Below the pieces are notes generated by a model. The model saw only the letters and a list, made by a program, of their open reading frames with translations, was not told the DNA's origin and ran no database searches. The position numbers and the translations under genes are program-made. From Kentomonas sorsogonicus (Eukaryota; Euglenozoa; Kinetoplastea; Trypanosomatida; Trypanosomatidae): a stretch of 64,000 bases of DNA. The stretch lies in assembly GCA_030347455.1 (NCBI GenBank), contig JAQOSZ010000113.1:1-64000 (forward strand). The letters run 5' to 3'. Numbering within the stretch: the stretch's first letter is position 1; every line of letters starts with the position of its first letter. Below are positions 1 to 10,504 of the stretch, in pieces.

Positions 1-207
1 GGATGGTGCTGTCTTCAGCACAGCAGCAGCAGCAGCAGCAATTGGTGGGGGGGCGCGGCGGAGCGGTGTGGGGGGGGGGGGGGCTGGGCGGGTTGGGGGG
101 GGGGGGGGGGGGTGTGTTGCTTCCGCATGTGAATTTTGGTGTCGCTTCGGCAGACCAGCTTGGGAGCGGGTTGCGAGGGGCGTCGGCGGATAGTTCAGGG
201 GGCGGGG
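1..207. other. G-rich chimeric left end with a CAG run
   Basis: This segment carries a short CAG run (about 21-40) and two long G runs (about 69-82 and 95-112). It does not match the corresponding part of the SKCRP repeat unit that begins abruptly at 208. There is no start or signature of the DUF1935 domain here. A frame opening at position 3 stays open through it but is low complexity and I do not believe it is a gene. It is either a recombination junction at the edge of the array or an assembly artefact. Confidence 0.6.
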
Positions 208-303
208 GAGCTGCACATCGCGCCGCTGGCCACCGAGATGTTCATCTCCGGCGAGCCCAACGGCTTCAAGATCGAGTTCGAGGCCAACCCCGTGCCCAAG
301 TAA
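208..303 (+). CDS. 3' fragment of an SKCRP (DUF1935) gene copy
   Basis: The sequence is identical to the last 96 bases of the complete copy at 1024-1368, including the TAA stop, and encodes the C-terminal 31 residues ending in NPVPK. The 5' two thirds of the gene are absent and are replaced by unrelated G-rich DNA. The sequence after it continues as a normal spacer, so this is the right end of a further array copy, truncated by rearrangement or by misassembly. If real it cannot make a DUF1935 domain. Confidence 0.8.
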   Translation, partial: ELHIAPLATEMFISGEPNGFKIEFEANPVPK

Positions 304-1023
304 GGCGCCCGGGCAGCGCGCGCGCCGCCTGCGGTGCCCGTCCACCCATAGTTTAGCAAATATTCCTCTTTTTCTTTCTTTTCATTCTTTTTTCTTTCTT
401 TTTTTCTGTCTTTTTTTCTTTTCCCAGGCTCTCGGGCCTGACAAACATGTCTACTTTTTTTGTGCTCTTTTGTTTTCCCACGATGGTTTTTTAGGCATTT
501 ATGTTTATGTGTCTTTTTGCGGGCCCCGCCGCGCACCCCGCTGTCTCACAGCGCCCGCCCGCACCACGACGATCGGCTGACGCCCCACCATGTAAACCAC
601 CCACCCTACACCACCCAGCAACAGAACACAACACAATGCAACCGCCGGCGACGGCAGCGCAGGATGCCCGCCTTGCCGGCACCCATGGCCGAACGCGTGT
701 GTATGCGTGGCTCTGTTCGCCTCACTGTATCGCCCCCTTTGTTGGTCGCGCGCCGCCACCCCAGGGCCCCGTCCGCCGCGCGCCGCCCCGCGCCTTGGCG
801 TGTGCCCCCACTGCGCAAAGCCACCGCCCACCCCCCCCCCCCACAAACCTCCCCTGCTCTCCACCCACGCCCGCCCCCGTACCCAACGCACACACACACA
901 CACACAAACACACACAAACACACACAAACACGCAGAATTCACTAGCTATCGCGCACACCCTACCCCCTTCCAGCTCTCCACCCAGCCACCCAACAACCCA
1001 CCCACCCCACCACCCGCACAGCC
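304..1023 (+). other. SKCRP array spacer 1 with splice-acceptor candidates
   Basis: There is no supported gene. A T-rich stretch (about 357-425) follows the stop, then a GC-rich middle, a C run (about 832-842), and CA repeats (about 890-930). Pyrimidine-rich DNA leads to AG dinucleotides at 972-973 and 1019-1020, the second only three bases before the next ATG. Either could accept the spliced leader; the 972 site leaves a more normal 5' UTR. Confidence 0.6.
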
Positions 1024-1368
1024 ATGTCCGACATCAGCTACGAGAACGGCGAGCCCACCTACACCGGCTCCACCGTCGTCAAGTGCTTCAAGGATAACGG
1101 CAACGGCCTGCTGTTCCGCATCGTCAACGACGAGGAGAAGAAGTGGGCCTTCTACAACGACACCAAGAACTACAACATGGTCGTCAAGGTCACCTTCGGC
1201 AAGGACAGCACCATCGAGGCGCTCGGCAGCGCCAAGCTGGAGCGGGACGAGGCGACCGGCGAGTTCAAGGCCGAGCTGCACATCGCGCCGCTGGCCACCG
1301 AGATGTTCATCTCCGGCGAGCCCAACGGCTTCAAGATCGAGTTCGAGGCCAACCCCGTGCCCAAGTAA
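1024..1368 (+). CDS. Small kinetoplastid calpain-related protein (DUF1935), copy 1
   Basis: The 114-residue protein is essentially a single DUF1935 domain, the N-terminal domain of kinetoplastid calpain-like proteins that also occurs alone in the SKCRP/SMP small proteins. The signature is visible as VVKCF at residues 19-23, then NGNGLLFRIVN and KWAFYNDT. The stretch LGSAKLERDE and the closing EPNGFKIEFEANP fit the domain end. It has no protease residues, so it is a non-catalytic, probably cortical or flagellar membrane-associated protein by analogy with Leishmania SMP-1. It begins MSDIS rather than MGC, so it lacks the N-myristoylation and palmitoylation motif of SMP-1. Codon use is strongly G/C-ending, consistent with high expression. 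The ATG follows a pyrimidine-rich leader. Confidence 0.93.
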   Translation: MSDISYENGEPTYTGSTVVKCFKDNGNGLLFRIVNDEEKKWAFYNDTKNYNMVVKVTFGKDSTIEALGSAKLERDEATGEFKAELHIAPLATEMFISGEPNGFKIEFEANPVPK

Positions 1369-2072
1369 GGCGCCCGGGCAGCGCGCGCGCCGCCTGCGGT
1401 GCCCGTCCACCCATAGTTTAGCAAATATTCCTCTTTTTCTTTCTTTTCATTCTTTTTTCTTTCTTTTTCCTGTCTTTTTTCTTTTCCCAGGCTCTCGGGC
1501 CTGACAAACATGTCTACTTTTTTGTGCTCTTCTGTTTTCCCACGATGGTTTTTTAGGCAACTTTTTTTTTTTGTATCTTTTCGCGGGCCTCGCCGCGCAC
1601 CCCGCTGTCTCACAGCGCCCGCCCGCACCACGACGATCGGCTGACGCCCCACCATGTAAACCACCCACCCTACACCACCCAGCAACAGAACACAACACAA
1701 TGCAACCGCCGGCGACGGCAGCGCAGGATGCCCGCCTTGCCGGCACCCATGGCCGAACGCGTGTGTATGCGTGGCTCTGTTCGCCTCACTGTATCGCCCC
1801 CTTTGTTGGTCGCGCGCCGCCACCCCAGGGCCCCGTCCGCCGCGCGCCGCCCCGCGCCTTGGCGTGTGCCCCCACTGCGCAAAGCCACCGCCCACCCCCC
1901 ACACACACAAACCTCCCCTGCTCTCCACCCCCGCCCGCCCCCGTACCCAACGCGCACGCACACACACAAACACACAAACACGCAGAATTCACTAGCTATC
2001 GCGCACACCCTACCCACTTCCAGCTCTCCACCCAACAACCCAACAACCCACCACCCCACCACCCGCACAGCC
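1369..2072 (+). other. SKCRP array spacer 2
   Basis: Near-identical copy of the spacer at 304-1023: T-rich start, GC-rich middle, CA repeats (about 1950-1982) and a pyrimidine-rich end with AG at the same relative positions. It lacks the long C run of spacer 1. An open frame running through it into copy 2 is a consequence of the high GC content and does not look coding. Confidence 0.65.
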
Positions 2073-2417
2073 ATGTCCGACATCAGCTACGAGAACGGCG
2101 AGCCCACCTACACCGGCTCCACCGTCGTCAAGTGCTTCAAGGATAACGGCAACGGCCTGCTGTTCCGCATCGTCAACGACGAGGAGAAGAAGTGGGCCTT
2201 CTACAACGACACCAAGAACTACAACATGGTCGTCAAGGTCACCTTCGGCAAGGACAGCACCATCGAGGCGCTCGGCAGCACCAAGCTGGAGCGGGACGAG
2301 GCGACCGGCGAGTTCAAGGCCGAGCTGCACATCGCGCCGCTGGCCACCGAGATGTTCATCTCCGGCGAGCCCAACGGCTACAAGATCGAGTTCGAGGCCA
2401 ACCCCGTGCCCAAGTAA
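2073..2417 (+). CDS. Small kinetoplastid calpain-related protein (DUF1935), copy 2
   Basis: 114 residues, differing from copy 1 at two places: Ala to Thr in LGSTKLERDE and Phe to Tyr in EPNGYKIEF. All DUF1935 signature positions are kept. The shared start context (GCACAGCC before the ATG) supports this start rather than the longer in-frame extension upstream, which runs back through the spacer. It is the last copy in the array; after its stop the downstream DNA diverges from the spacer within about 30 bases. As with copy 1, no acylation motif is present at the N terminus. Confidence 0.93.
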   Translation: MSDISYENGEPTYTGSTVVKCFKDNGNGLLFRIVNDEEKKWAFYNDTKNYNMVVKVTFGKDSTIEALGSTKLERDEATGEFKAELHIAPLATEMFISGEPNGYKIEFEANPVPK

Positions 2418-2986
2418 GGCGCCCGGGCAGCGCGCCCGTCTCCCTATTAGGATGCTCTTTTTTTTTTCTTTTTTTTTTGTGTTTTCAGTGTTCTCGTATA
2501 TTTTTGGTGGTGAAACACTCCTTTTATTCGTTTTTTGTGAGTAGTATACATTTTTCTTTCATTCTTTTTTTCTGTGTGTACTTTTTTTTTTCATGTTTGT
2601 TGATCTCTCCTAAAAGAAGTGTTCATTGTTGTCGAGTGTCCGAAGAAAAACGCACCTGTGCAGCAACACAATACCGCCGGCGGGGCACGCTGCCCGCCTT
2701 GCGATGACTCTCAGCCTGTATGCATCTACGCCACGTGCATGTGCGCCTGTGCCTGTGTCTAGGCACGTCGTTGCATCATCACGCCCTGCGCCGGTAGCCG
2801 GAGCACGCGTGCAACCGCCGCCTTGTCCGCGCCGCGCACGCTGCACGCCATCTCTCTCATGTATGCACCCCGTCCTCCGCTTGCCCTTCACACGCAGCAC
2901 GCACCCACCCCCACCCACCCAACCCAACCCCTCTCTTCCCTCGTCTTCTCGTCACTCACACACATATCAAAACTCTTTCTTTATGT

Positions 2987-2989
<3 letters not shown>

Positions 2990-3031
<42 letters not shown>
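2990..3031. repeat. (TC)n microsatellite
   Basis: About 21 uninterrupted TC units within a pyrimidine-rich intergenic stretch. It may act as a polypyrimidine tract for trans-splicing and coupled polyadenylation of the SKCRP mRNA. Confidence 0.9.
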
Positions 3032-3034
<3 letters not shown>

Positions 3035-3783
3035 TTCTCTCACATACGAAACTGTATACATCTCCCTTTCTCTCTCTATGTATGTATATACGATTCACCC
3101 CAGCCTCATACATAAGTTTCTACATTGGAGTAACGGACAGTGTCGAGATACGCCTTTTGACTTTGAATTACAAAATATACACATCAACTCCGTCGTTTTT
3201 TTGGTTTGCGCATCTTTGTATTGTAAAAACCACGCATATATTATCGTGATACATTCAGTTCCTTCTCATAACATACAGGTTCATTGTGTGCCTTGTGAAA
3301 CAAATTCCTCTCGTTTTTCTTTTCTTTCCTGCTTTTTATTCACTAACTGCCACATTACTTTCTGTTATTGCTTTGTTTTTTTCCCTCTTCTTTTCCATTC
3401 TCTCGCGACGAAAAGCGACTAGGCGAAAGTATTCTCTTTCTCCTGTTTGCGTTATCTTTCTTGATATATTCTATCCATAGCTTTTACCTGTGTTTTATTA
3501 TTGTCATTATTGCTTATATGTTTTGCGTTTTGCTCTACTTTTCCGTGCTGATTTACGTGCTATCTACTTTTCTTTCCTTCGGTTCAACGTACGGTCAAAT
3601 CATAAAACTGTAGCTCTTTTTTCTTTTTCGAAACGAAGGACGATAACAGAAATACAAAGAGAAGAAAAGGATTCAAATTCCATCTTCACGAGCTTGGGAG
3701 AAGAGGCAGGGGATCTGCACTACCATATACAACTGTTGTCGCGTAAGTCCTTTTACTCTTAGAAACTCGCAGGCCGTGGCCAA

Positions 3784-3786
<3 letters not shown>

Positions 3787-3825
<39 letters not shown>
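3787..3825. repeat. (TC)n microsatellite and trans-splicing tract
   Basis: About 19 TC units about 190 bases before the CSB-like start codon, followed by TTTCTTTC and then AG at 3878-3879. This is the strongest candidate polypyrimidine tract for that gene. Confidence 0.85.
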
Positions 3826-3827
<2 letters not shown>

Positions 3828-4013
3828 ATTCTTTTCTTTCTTTCTTTCGGCGTGGGTGTACGATTCTTCTGCTTAAAAGCAAAGAAAAAAAAAAAGAAGA
3901 CATCAAAACACATATAAAAAGTAACAGTAACACCAGCTGTTTTGCGTGATAACATAAACAGCATAAAATCTCGCACAGATTTGTGGAAAAAAAAAGAAGG
4001 AAAATAAACAGAT

Positions 4014-4827
4014 ATGTATAATCCCTCTAATAGTATCAACACCAATAATAATAACCATGTTAACAACATGAGTTTCAGATCTAGCACCGACAACAACAAC
4101 AACGACAATACCACCACCAATTATAACGATACCCCGCACAGCACTGACGTAACTGGGGCTAGTGCAGGCGGTACAGGCAGCAATAGTAATAGTCCGAATA
4201 CAAATAACAATAGTTTGAATGGTGGTGGAGGCGTGGAGGATCTGTCGCATGTGTTCGCCGGCGCCTCCGCGACAGTGGAAGATGAATACGCGGCGCGCGC
4301 GGCGGTGGCGGCAGAACTGACGCTGGCAGCAGCACGGGACGCGCGTCGGCGGCGGCGGCAGCAGCAACAGCAGCAGCAGCAGCAGAATAATCATAATAAC
4401 AATAACAATAATCATAATAAAAACAGCAAAAATAATCATCGTAATGACGGCTTGGAGAAGCGGCAGAGGCGGCAGAGGCAGAGGCAGCAGAGGTGGAGGC
4501 GGAGGAAAAAATGCTGAGTTCCTTCGACGCTCTACAAAACGCCGAGTCGTATGCGATTCTGACGGAGACTGTTTTGCGAGAGAGGGAGGCAATCGCTCAT
4601 ACGGGTAGTAAGAGTAGTCAGAGTCCAGTTGGTGCGTCGCTTGTTGCCGCCTCCGCTTCCTCCTCCTCCTCCCCTCCCACGCCCTGCGGTGGTCCTTTCC
4701 TGTCCCTGAAACGGCAGTGAAGAGGGAAGAAAACGAGGAAGGAGAAGGAGAAGGAGAAGGAGAGGAGGGGGAGGGGCCCGGTGGAGAGGGAAGGCGGGAC
4801 GAACCGTCACCAACACCAGTAATAACG

Positions 4828-4862
<35 letters not shown>

Positions 4863-5753
4863 GATAGCGCGACGGCGGCTGTGCTGCGTCGGCTCCCTCT
4901 GGCACAACTACGCATCGCCGCCCGCCGCGCCGCCGACGCCGTTTCCCTCCGCAGACGCGAACTGCAGGCGGCGCGCGCGGCGCTGCGGGCGGCGGAGCAA
5001 AAGCATCTAAAGGCGGAGGTGGCAAGGCAGCTGCGGGTGATGCGACGCGAACAAAACGGAGAGCACGGCCTCGCCGACGACGACGACGACGATGATAATA
5101 ATAATATAATAATAATGACATGGAGATGATGACAGTAGTGATAGTGATAATAATAGTAGTAATAGTAGTAGTGGTGAGGATGCGAATGAAGAAAGTCCCG
5201 GTGGTAATGATGCTTCTAATAGACAAAAGAATAAGAAGAATATGAAGAAGTAAGAATAAGAGTAAGAAGCGCTCCGCTGCGGAGGGGGGCGGGTTTGAAA
5301 CTCTATTCGGCAGTCACAAAGACATTTGGGTGCCGTCTCCGTCCGGTATGAATGAAGGAACTGACACGGCGAGTGCGGAAGGACGTCGGCGGCGGCAGCA
5401 GCAAAAGACTAGCAATACAGGCGCCTCGGCGGGTGTGAAGACGGAACCCGAAAGTCAAACGTCGACAGGTGTTGGAAACGTTCCAAAACCGCCGGGCGCG
5501 AGAGCTATACCGAACCCGTATCACACTACCAACAATGATGGCAATAATAACAATAGTAACAGTAATGATCACCCCGTAAATATTCCCGTAGTGAGGGGTC
5601 TGTCCGCCCTTCCGAATCCTCATATTCCCAGGTTCGAATGGTCCTCCAGAAGAGGCGGCGGAGGGAGAAGGAGGAGGAATAACTTCATCGTTTAAACCCA
5701 TCTCTGCGACGGGAGACAGCAGCACTGGTGCCGTGGGTGGCGGTGAAACGAGT

Positions 5754-5797
<44 letters not shown>

Positions 5798-8700
5798 AGC
5801 CAACACGCCAAATGATTATTCTCCCAGCGATCAACACCAACACCAACAACAACATCATTATAATCAGTACAGTGATAGTCGCAGCGACGACGCCTCCTAC
5901 GATCCGCTGAAGCCCATTCCCCCCTCACAATACAGCGGCGGCGCGGTGCTGCCGTCCCTCACGCGCGTGTACGTGTCGCGAGCGGACCTGCGGCGGCACC
6001 GCCGGCGCTACACAGACGACAACGACTACCGTGCCTACGTCCTGCGGCAGCGGCAGCGGCGGCGGTGGGAGAAACTCGATCAGATCGCCAAACACTTTGA
6101 GGCACAGAGACTGCAGAGGGAGCGCGAAGCACAACAACAGCAACAACAACAACTAAAAGAAGAAGAGGATGAAGAAGAAGAAGAAGAAGAAGAAGAAGAA
6201 AATGAGAAAAAAGATCCGGAAAGGCTTCAGGGGCAAAAGAAAGAACAAGAGCAAGAGGGAGGCCCCGTAAAGACAGAGGGCGAAGGAACTCGCCGGCACG
6301 CGCAACAACACGGGGTGAGTGGCAACACGCGTGCCGCTGTTGCTGTGAAGGAGGAAAGCACCCAAGGGAAGAAGGTGGAAGCTCTGTTGCGATGCACTGC
6401 TACACTACTTATTAGTGAAGTGCAGTAATAATAGTATTACCAGTAAAAACAACAACAACAACAACAACAACGCAGTGATTAAAAAACAGATAAAGACGGA
6501 GCCGGAAACAGACTCAAACGTCAGCGGGAGCCAACAACAGCAACAACAGCAGAAGCAAAGGAAGGAGGCCCGCGTGATTGACAACAACAACAATAGCAAT
6601 ATAAATAATAATATAAATAATAATATAATAACGATAATAATCGCGTGGTGATAGACGTGGATGCATTTATGGAAAATGAAACCGATCAAAGCGCTGATTA
6701 CGTCGCCTCTCTCATTCGCCTCGCGCGGCGGCAGGAGCAGCGGGAAGAAGTAGAAGAAGAAGAGAAGAAGAAGAAGAACAGGAGGAGGACGGGAAAGGGG
6801 TGCGGGCGGCAGTGAAAAACGGCGACAGTGATAATGATAATGTTGATGATGATAGTATTGTGATTCATTCAGAGGACATTTCCTTCTCCGACGAAGACGT
6901 CGCGATGCCGAATAATAAATTGGCAAGAAACAAAAAGAAAACGCCAGCAGCTGCCAAAAAGGGGACCAGCGGGAGCAATGAAAGGAAGAAGAACAAGAAC
7001 AAGAACAAGAAGAACAAGAAAAATGGACGCTTGTCTCGTCTAAACTCCTCCTCCGATGATGGTGATGATTCTGATTATTCCTTTTCCTCTCTATCCATGT
7101 CCTCTGGCGACAGCAGCAGCGACAGCAGTGACACTGACGATAGCAGTAGTGTCAGCAGTACGGCAGCGCCACCTCGGAAAAGGGTGAAGAGGGAAGGAAA
7201 TAAAACCCACTCGGGAAATAAGCAGCAAAGCAGCAAAAAAGAAGAAGAAGAAAAGAAGAAGAACGGCGTCAGAGTCGTCTATACAACTACCGGCAGTCGC
7301 GCTCTGATACTCGCCTTGATCGTCTCGGCGGAGGCAGTAATAACAATAATTACAGCAACAATAAGAGTAATAATAATAATGATGAGGAGGAAGAGGAGGG
7401 AGAAGAAGAAGCTGCGAGCATTGACGAAAAAATTGATCGTCTGTATAACTCTCTCGGACTCTCTCTCCCGCCAGACACCCTCGTGCCCGCGTACATTCCG
7501 GGTAGTAGTAATAATAATATTAATAATAATAATCTTTTTTACGCGAACAGTCATCAGATCCCGCCGCCCGGTATGTACCGCATCCGCTCCGACACGTACG
7601 CGAAGCTGCTCGACTACCAGCGGCAAGGCCTGGCGTGGCTGCTAGGGCTACACGAGCGGCGGAACGGGGGGCATCCTAGGAGACGAAATGGGCCTCGGCA
7701 AGACGATCCAAATCGCCGCGCTGCTGCACGCGCTGGAGGCTACGGGGCGCCTGCGCGGCCCCACACTCATTGTCGCGCCCATGACGTTCTGAGGCAGTGG
7801 GTGGCGGAGCTGCATCGCTGGGCGCCGGCGCTGCGGGTGTGTCTGATGCACGACGCCTCCTCCGCCTCCGCCTCGGGTGCTTCTAATCCGTCTTCGCCTC
7901 AGTCGCAAACGGCGGGGCCGTACCCCCCTTCTTCTTCTCTCTTCTCCGCGGAAGCAGCCGCACTCGCCCAACTCGGCACATCCTGAATAATAATAACAAT
8001 AATAATAACAAGAATAATACCATTATCAACAGCAACAACAGCACCCTTTCCCGCCAGAACGGCAGCGGCACCTTTCGCTTTGGTCTTCCTATTAACACAA
8101 ATGAGAGCAGCAACATCAACAATAACAACATAAATAATAATAACAATAGCGCCGCGCAGCAGTTCCGGCGCGATCTGATCGATTCGGTGCGTGGCACGCC
8201 GGCGGTGGTCATCACCACCTACGCGGCGCTGCGGCAGCACACGCCCCTGCTGCTCTCCGGCGGCTTCCAGTATATCATTCTTGACGAGGGACATAAAATC
8301 GCCAACAGCGCCGCGGCCGTCACACTCGCGGCCAAGTCGTTTGCGACGCCGCACCGGCTGCTAGTGACAGGGAGCCCCATACAGAACTCCCTTAAAGAGC
8401 TGTGGTGTCTGTTTGACTTCTGCCGCCCGGGACTTCTCGGCGGCCAGGCGAGTTTTATTCGCGAATTTGAGGCACCGATTGTCGCGAGCCGCAGCCCACA
8501 CGCGACGCCGCTCGGCGCTGCAGACGGCACTCGAGTGCGCGCGGCTGCTGCGGCGTCTCATTTCGCCTTTTTTGCTGCGCAGACTGAAGCGTCACGTCGG
8601 GGGCAGCGTGCGGCTGCCGCCTAAGGCAGAGCGGGTAGTACGAGTCCCGCTGGCGGACAGGCAGCTGCACGCCTACGCGCAGGTGCTGCAGACGCCGCGG

Positions 8701-9395
8701 CTGCAGAGCCTGCTGGCAAAGATGGCGGAGGGCAGCAGCTACTACGGCGGCGGCGGCGGCCTCTCACGGGAAATGCGGGACAGCACGGGGAGTATTCATG
8801 TCGCCGGCAGCCGCTTTCGGCAGCGGCAGATGCAAGGGGGAAATAATAATAATAATGGATGGTGGCGGCGGTCACTTGAATAGTCTGCAAATGGAGTCCT
8901 TTTACCTTCTGAATCAGCTGCGGCAGATTTGCAATCATGTGGACATTTACCGTGTGCAGAGAGGGAAGGCCGGAGGAGCAAGAGGCGAACCTCTCCCTGT
9001 TGGGTCCACACGCCGCTACTACTACTACTACAGCAGCATCACTAACAACAACACCAACAACACCAGGGCTGGGGAATAAAAGGGGAAATTCCAATCATAC
9101 AATAATAACAATAATAATAATAATAGTCACCCCACACACACCTGTCTGCGCAGCAACTACGCCGTGGATTACGGCGGGAGCAGCAAACTGCAAACACTCA
9201 TGGCGATGCTGGCCGACTGGCATGCGAACCACCACCGCGTGCTGGTCTTCTCCCAGACACGCATGATGCTAGACATCATTGAAAACGCCGTCGAGCAGAG
9301 TGGCTATTCGTACGTTCGCATGGACGGGTACAACCCCCGCGGCGCACCGGCAGGAGCTGGTGGACAAGTTCAACGATAATAATTATTATTACTAC

Positions 9396-9434
<39 letters not shown>

Positions 9435-10504
9435 TCTCCTCCTGCTCCTTCTCAGTGCACTCCTCCGCTGGTCAAAATCAAAATCAAAATCAAAATCAAC
9501 AACAACAACAGAATCAGAAACAGAATCAACAGAAGATTCTCGGCAGCAGCAGCGGAGGCGGAGGCGGCAGTATTTTCTGCGCGCTCCTCACAACGCGCGT
9601 CGGTGGTATCGGCGTCAATCTCGTCGGCGCCGACCGAGTCGTCATTTTCGATCCCGACTGGAATCCTGTTACCGACATGCAGACGCGCGAGCGCGCGTGG
9701 CGCATCGGCCAGACACGCAGCGTCGCCGTCTATCGCCTCATCTCGGCCGGGACGGTGGAAGAAAGCGTTCTGCGCAAGCAATTAGCGAAACTGTATGTGA
9801 CGAATAAAGTCCTGGCGGCCCCGACGCTTCAGAGATTCTTGGCCATGCCTGCTACTGCCGGCGGAGGCGTCAGCGGAGGCGGAGGCGGAGGACGATTGAA
9901 TAATAATAATCAGAATAATAATAACATCTATGGATTGGGCGGCGCAAGTGGTGGTGTCGGGGCATTTGAGGAGAGTTTCCTGTTAGGCCCCGAGTATGCG
10001 GCGCGGCTGCCGCGGCGGCTGCATCACCTTTTGGCCGCGCATGTGTTTAGCTTCAGGGGGAATAACACAATAATACATAATAATAATCAGAGTAATAATC
10101 AGGGTAACAGGAGTCAGAGCAACACTAATCATCATCAGAATCAGAATGGGAATGGTAATGATAAGAATCAGACCCAGCAACCCTCCAGTATTATTGATTC
10201 TCAGCAAAACAACAATAATGTTAATAACAATAGCAGTAGTGGTGGTGGACTTCCCGACTCTCTAAAAGTGGAAGAAATCGAGATCACCTACAATGATACA
10301 GAAAATAATAACAATAATAATAATAATAATGATGATGATGATGCCTCCGCTCCCCAGACGGAGTTGCTGTCTCGAATGTTAGAAGAAGGGGAGGATGCCG
10401 TCAGCATTAATAATAATAATACTAATAATGTCGCACAGCGGCGGACGCAGCTGTTGGCACAAATGGCAGCAAAAGAGGCACTGCAGAGGGCTCTGCATAA
10501 GTGA
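4014..10504 (+). CDS. CSB/ERCC6-like SNF2 DNA-dependent ATPase, frame-interrupted
   Basis: The predicted role is in transcription-coupled repair, remodelling stalled polymerase complexes in the nucleus. An Asn/Glu/Ser-rich N-terminal half precedes the SNF2 core: [12 protein letters not shown] near 7600, motif I DEMGLGKT at 7682-7705, motif II DEGH at 8283-8294, motif [17 protein letters not shown] to 8405, LRQICNHVD near 8920, motif [15 protein letters not shown] near 9240-9280, motif [16 protein letters not shown] near 9590-9630 and motif [13 protein letters not shown] at 9686-9718. DEGHKI, DPDWNP and the order match ERCC6/Rad26. Poly-N linkers sit between motifs. About 20 single-base frame changes are needed to read it through (near 4460, 4715, 4810, 5106, 5122, 5251, 5645, 6420, 6625, 6770, 7250, 7666, 7789, 7982, 8510, 8857, 8965, 9100, 9340, 9450). 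Most lie in purine-rich or AAT/GAA repeats or a G run. Homology resumes at once after each, and no plain nonsense change was noticed. Assembly error is likelier than decay. Confidence 0.88.

Larger units (their letters stand above)
208..2417 (+). repeat. Tandem SKCRP gene array, unit about 1.05 kb
   Basis: The unit is one 345-base gene plus a spacer of about 0.7 kb. Copy starts at 1024 and 2073 give a period of 1049 bases, and the stop codons at 301 and 1366 give 1065. Spacers 304-1023 and 1369-2072 are near identical and differ mainly in a T-rich patch after the first 190 bases and in the lengths of C and CA runs. Such arrays are homogenised by gene conversion and raise mRNA dose in trypanosomatids, which lack gene-specific promoters; the latter is family knowledge, not seen here. 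Confidence 0.92.
2418..4013 (+). other. Intergenic region with degenerate array spacer and CT repeats
   Basis: No gene is supported. The part at about 2640-2960 is GC-rich and looks like a diverged array spacer: a stretch near 2659-2705 resembles 620-680 (CAGCAAC, ACCGCCGGCG and GCCCGCCTTG occur in the same order). Pure TC repeats lie at about 2990-3031 and 3787-3825. The second TC run plus TTTCTTTC leads to the first good AG at 3878-3879, which would give the downstream gene a 5' UTR of about 135 bases. Confidence 0.6.

Noticed and set aside
2626-3422. Open frames through the CT repeats after the SKCRP array
   Set aside because: They consist of Ser/Leu repeats from the TC microsatellite and have no start context or homology.
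3903-4907. Long minus-strand open frames rich in Leu, Ile, Tyr or Val, here and throughout the window
   Set aside because: They are antisense readings of AAT/AAC and CAG runs, have no domains, and overlap well-supported + strand genes.
4014-10504. Calling the CSB-like locus a pseudogene
   Set aside because: All helicase motifs are intact and no independent nonsense changes were noticed, which is unlike a gene decaying neutrally with about 20 indels.
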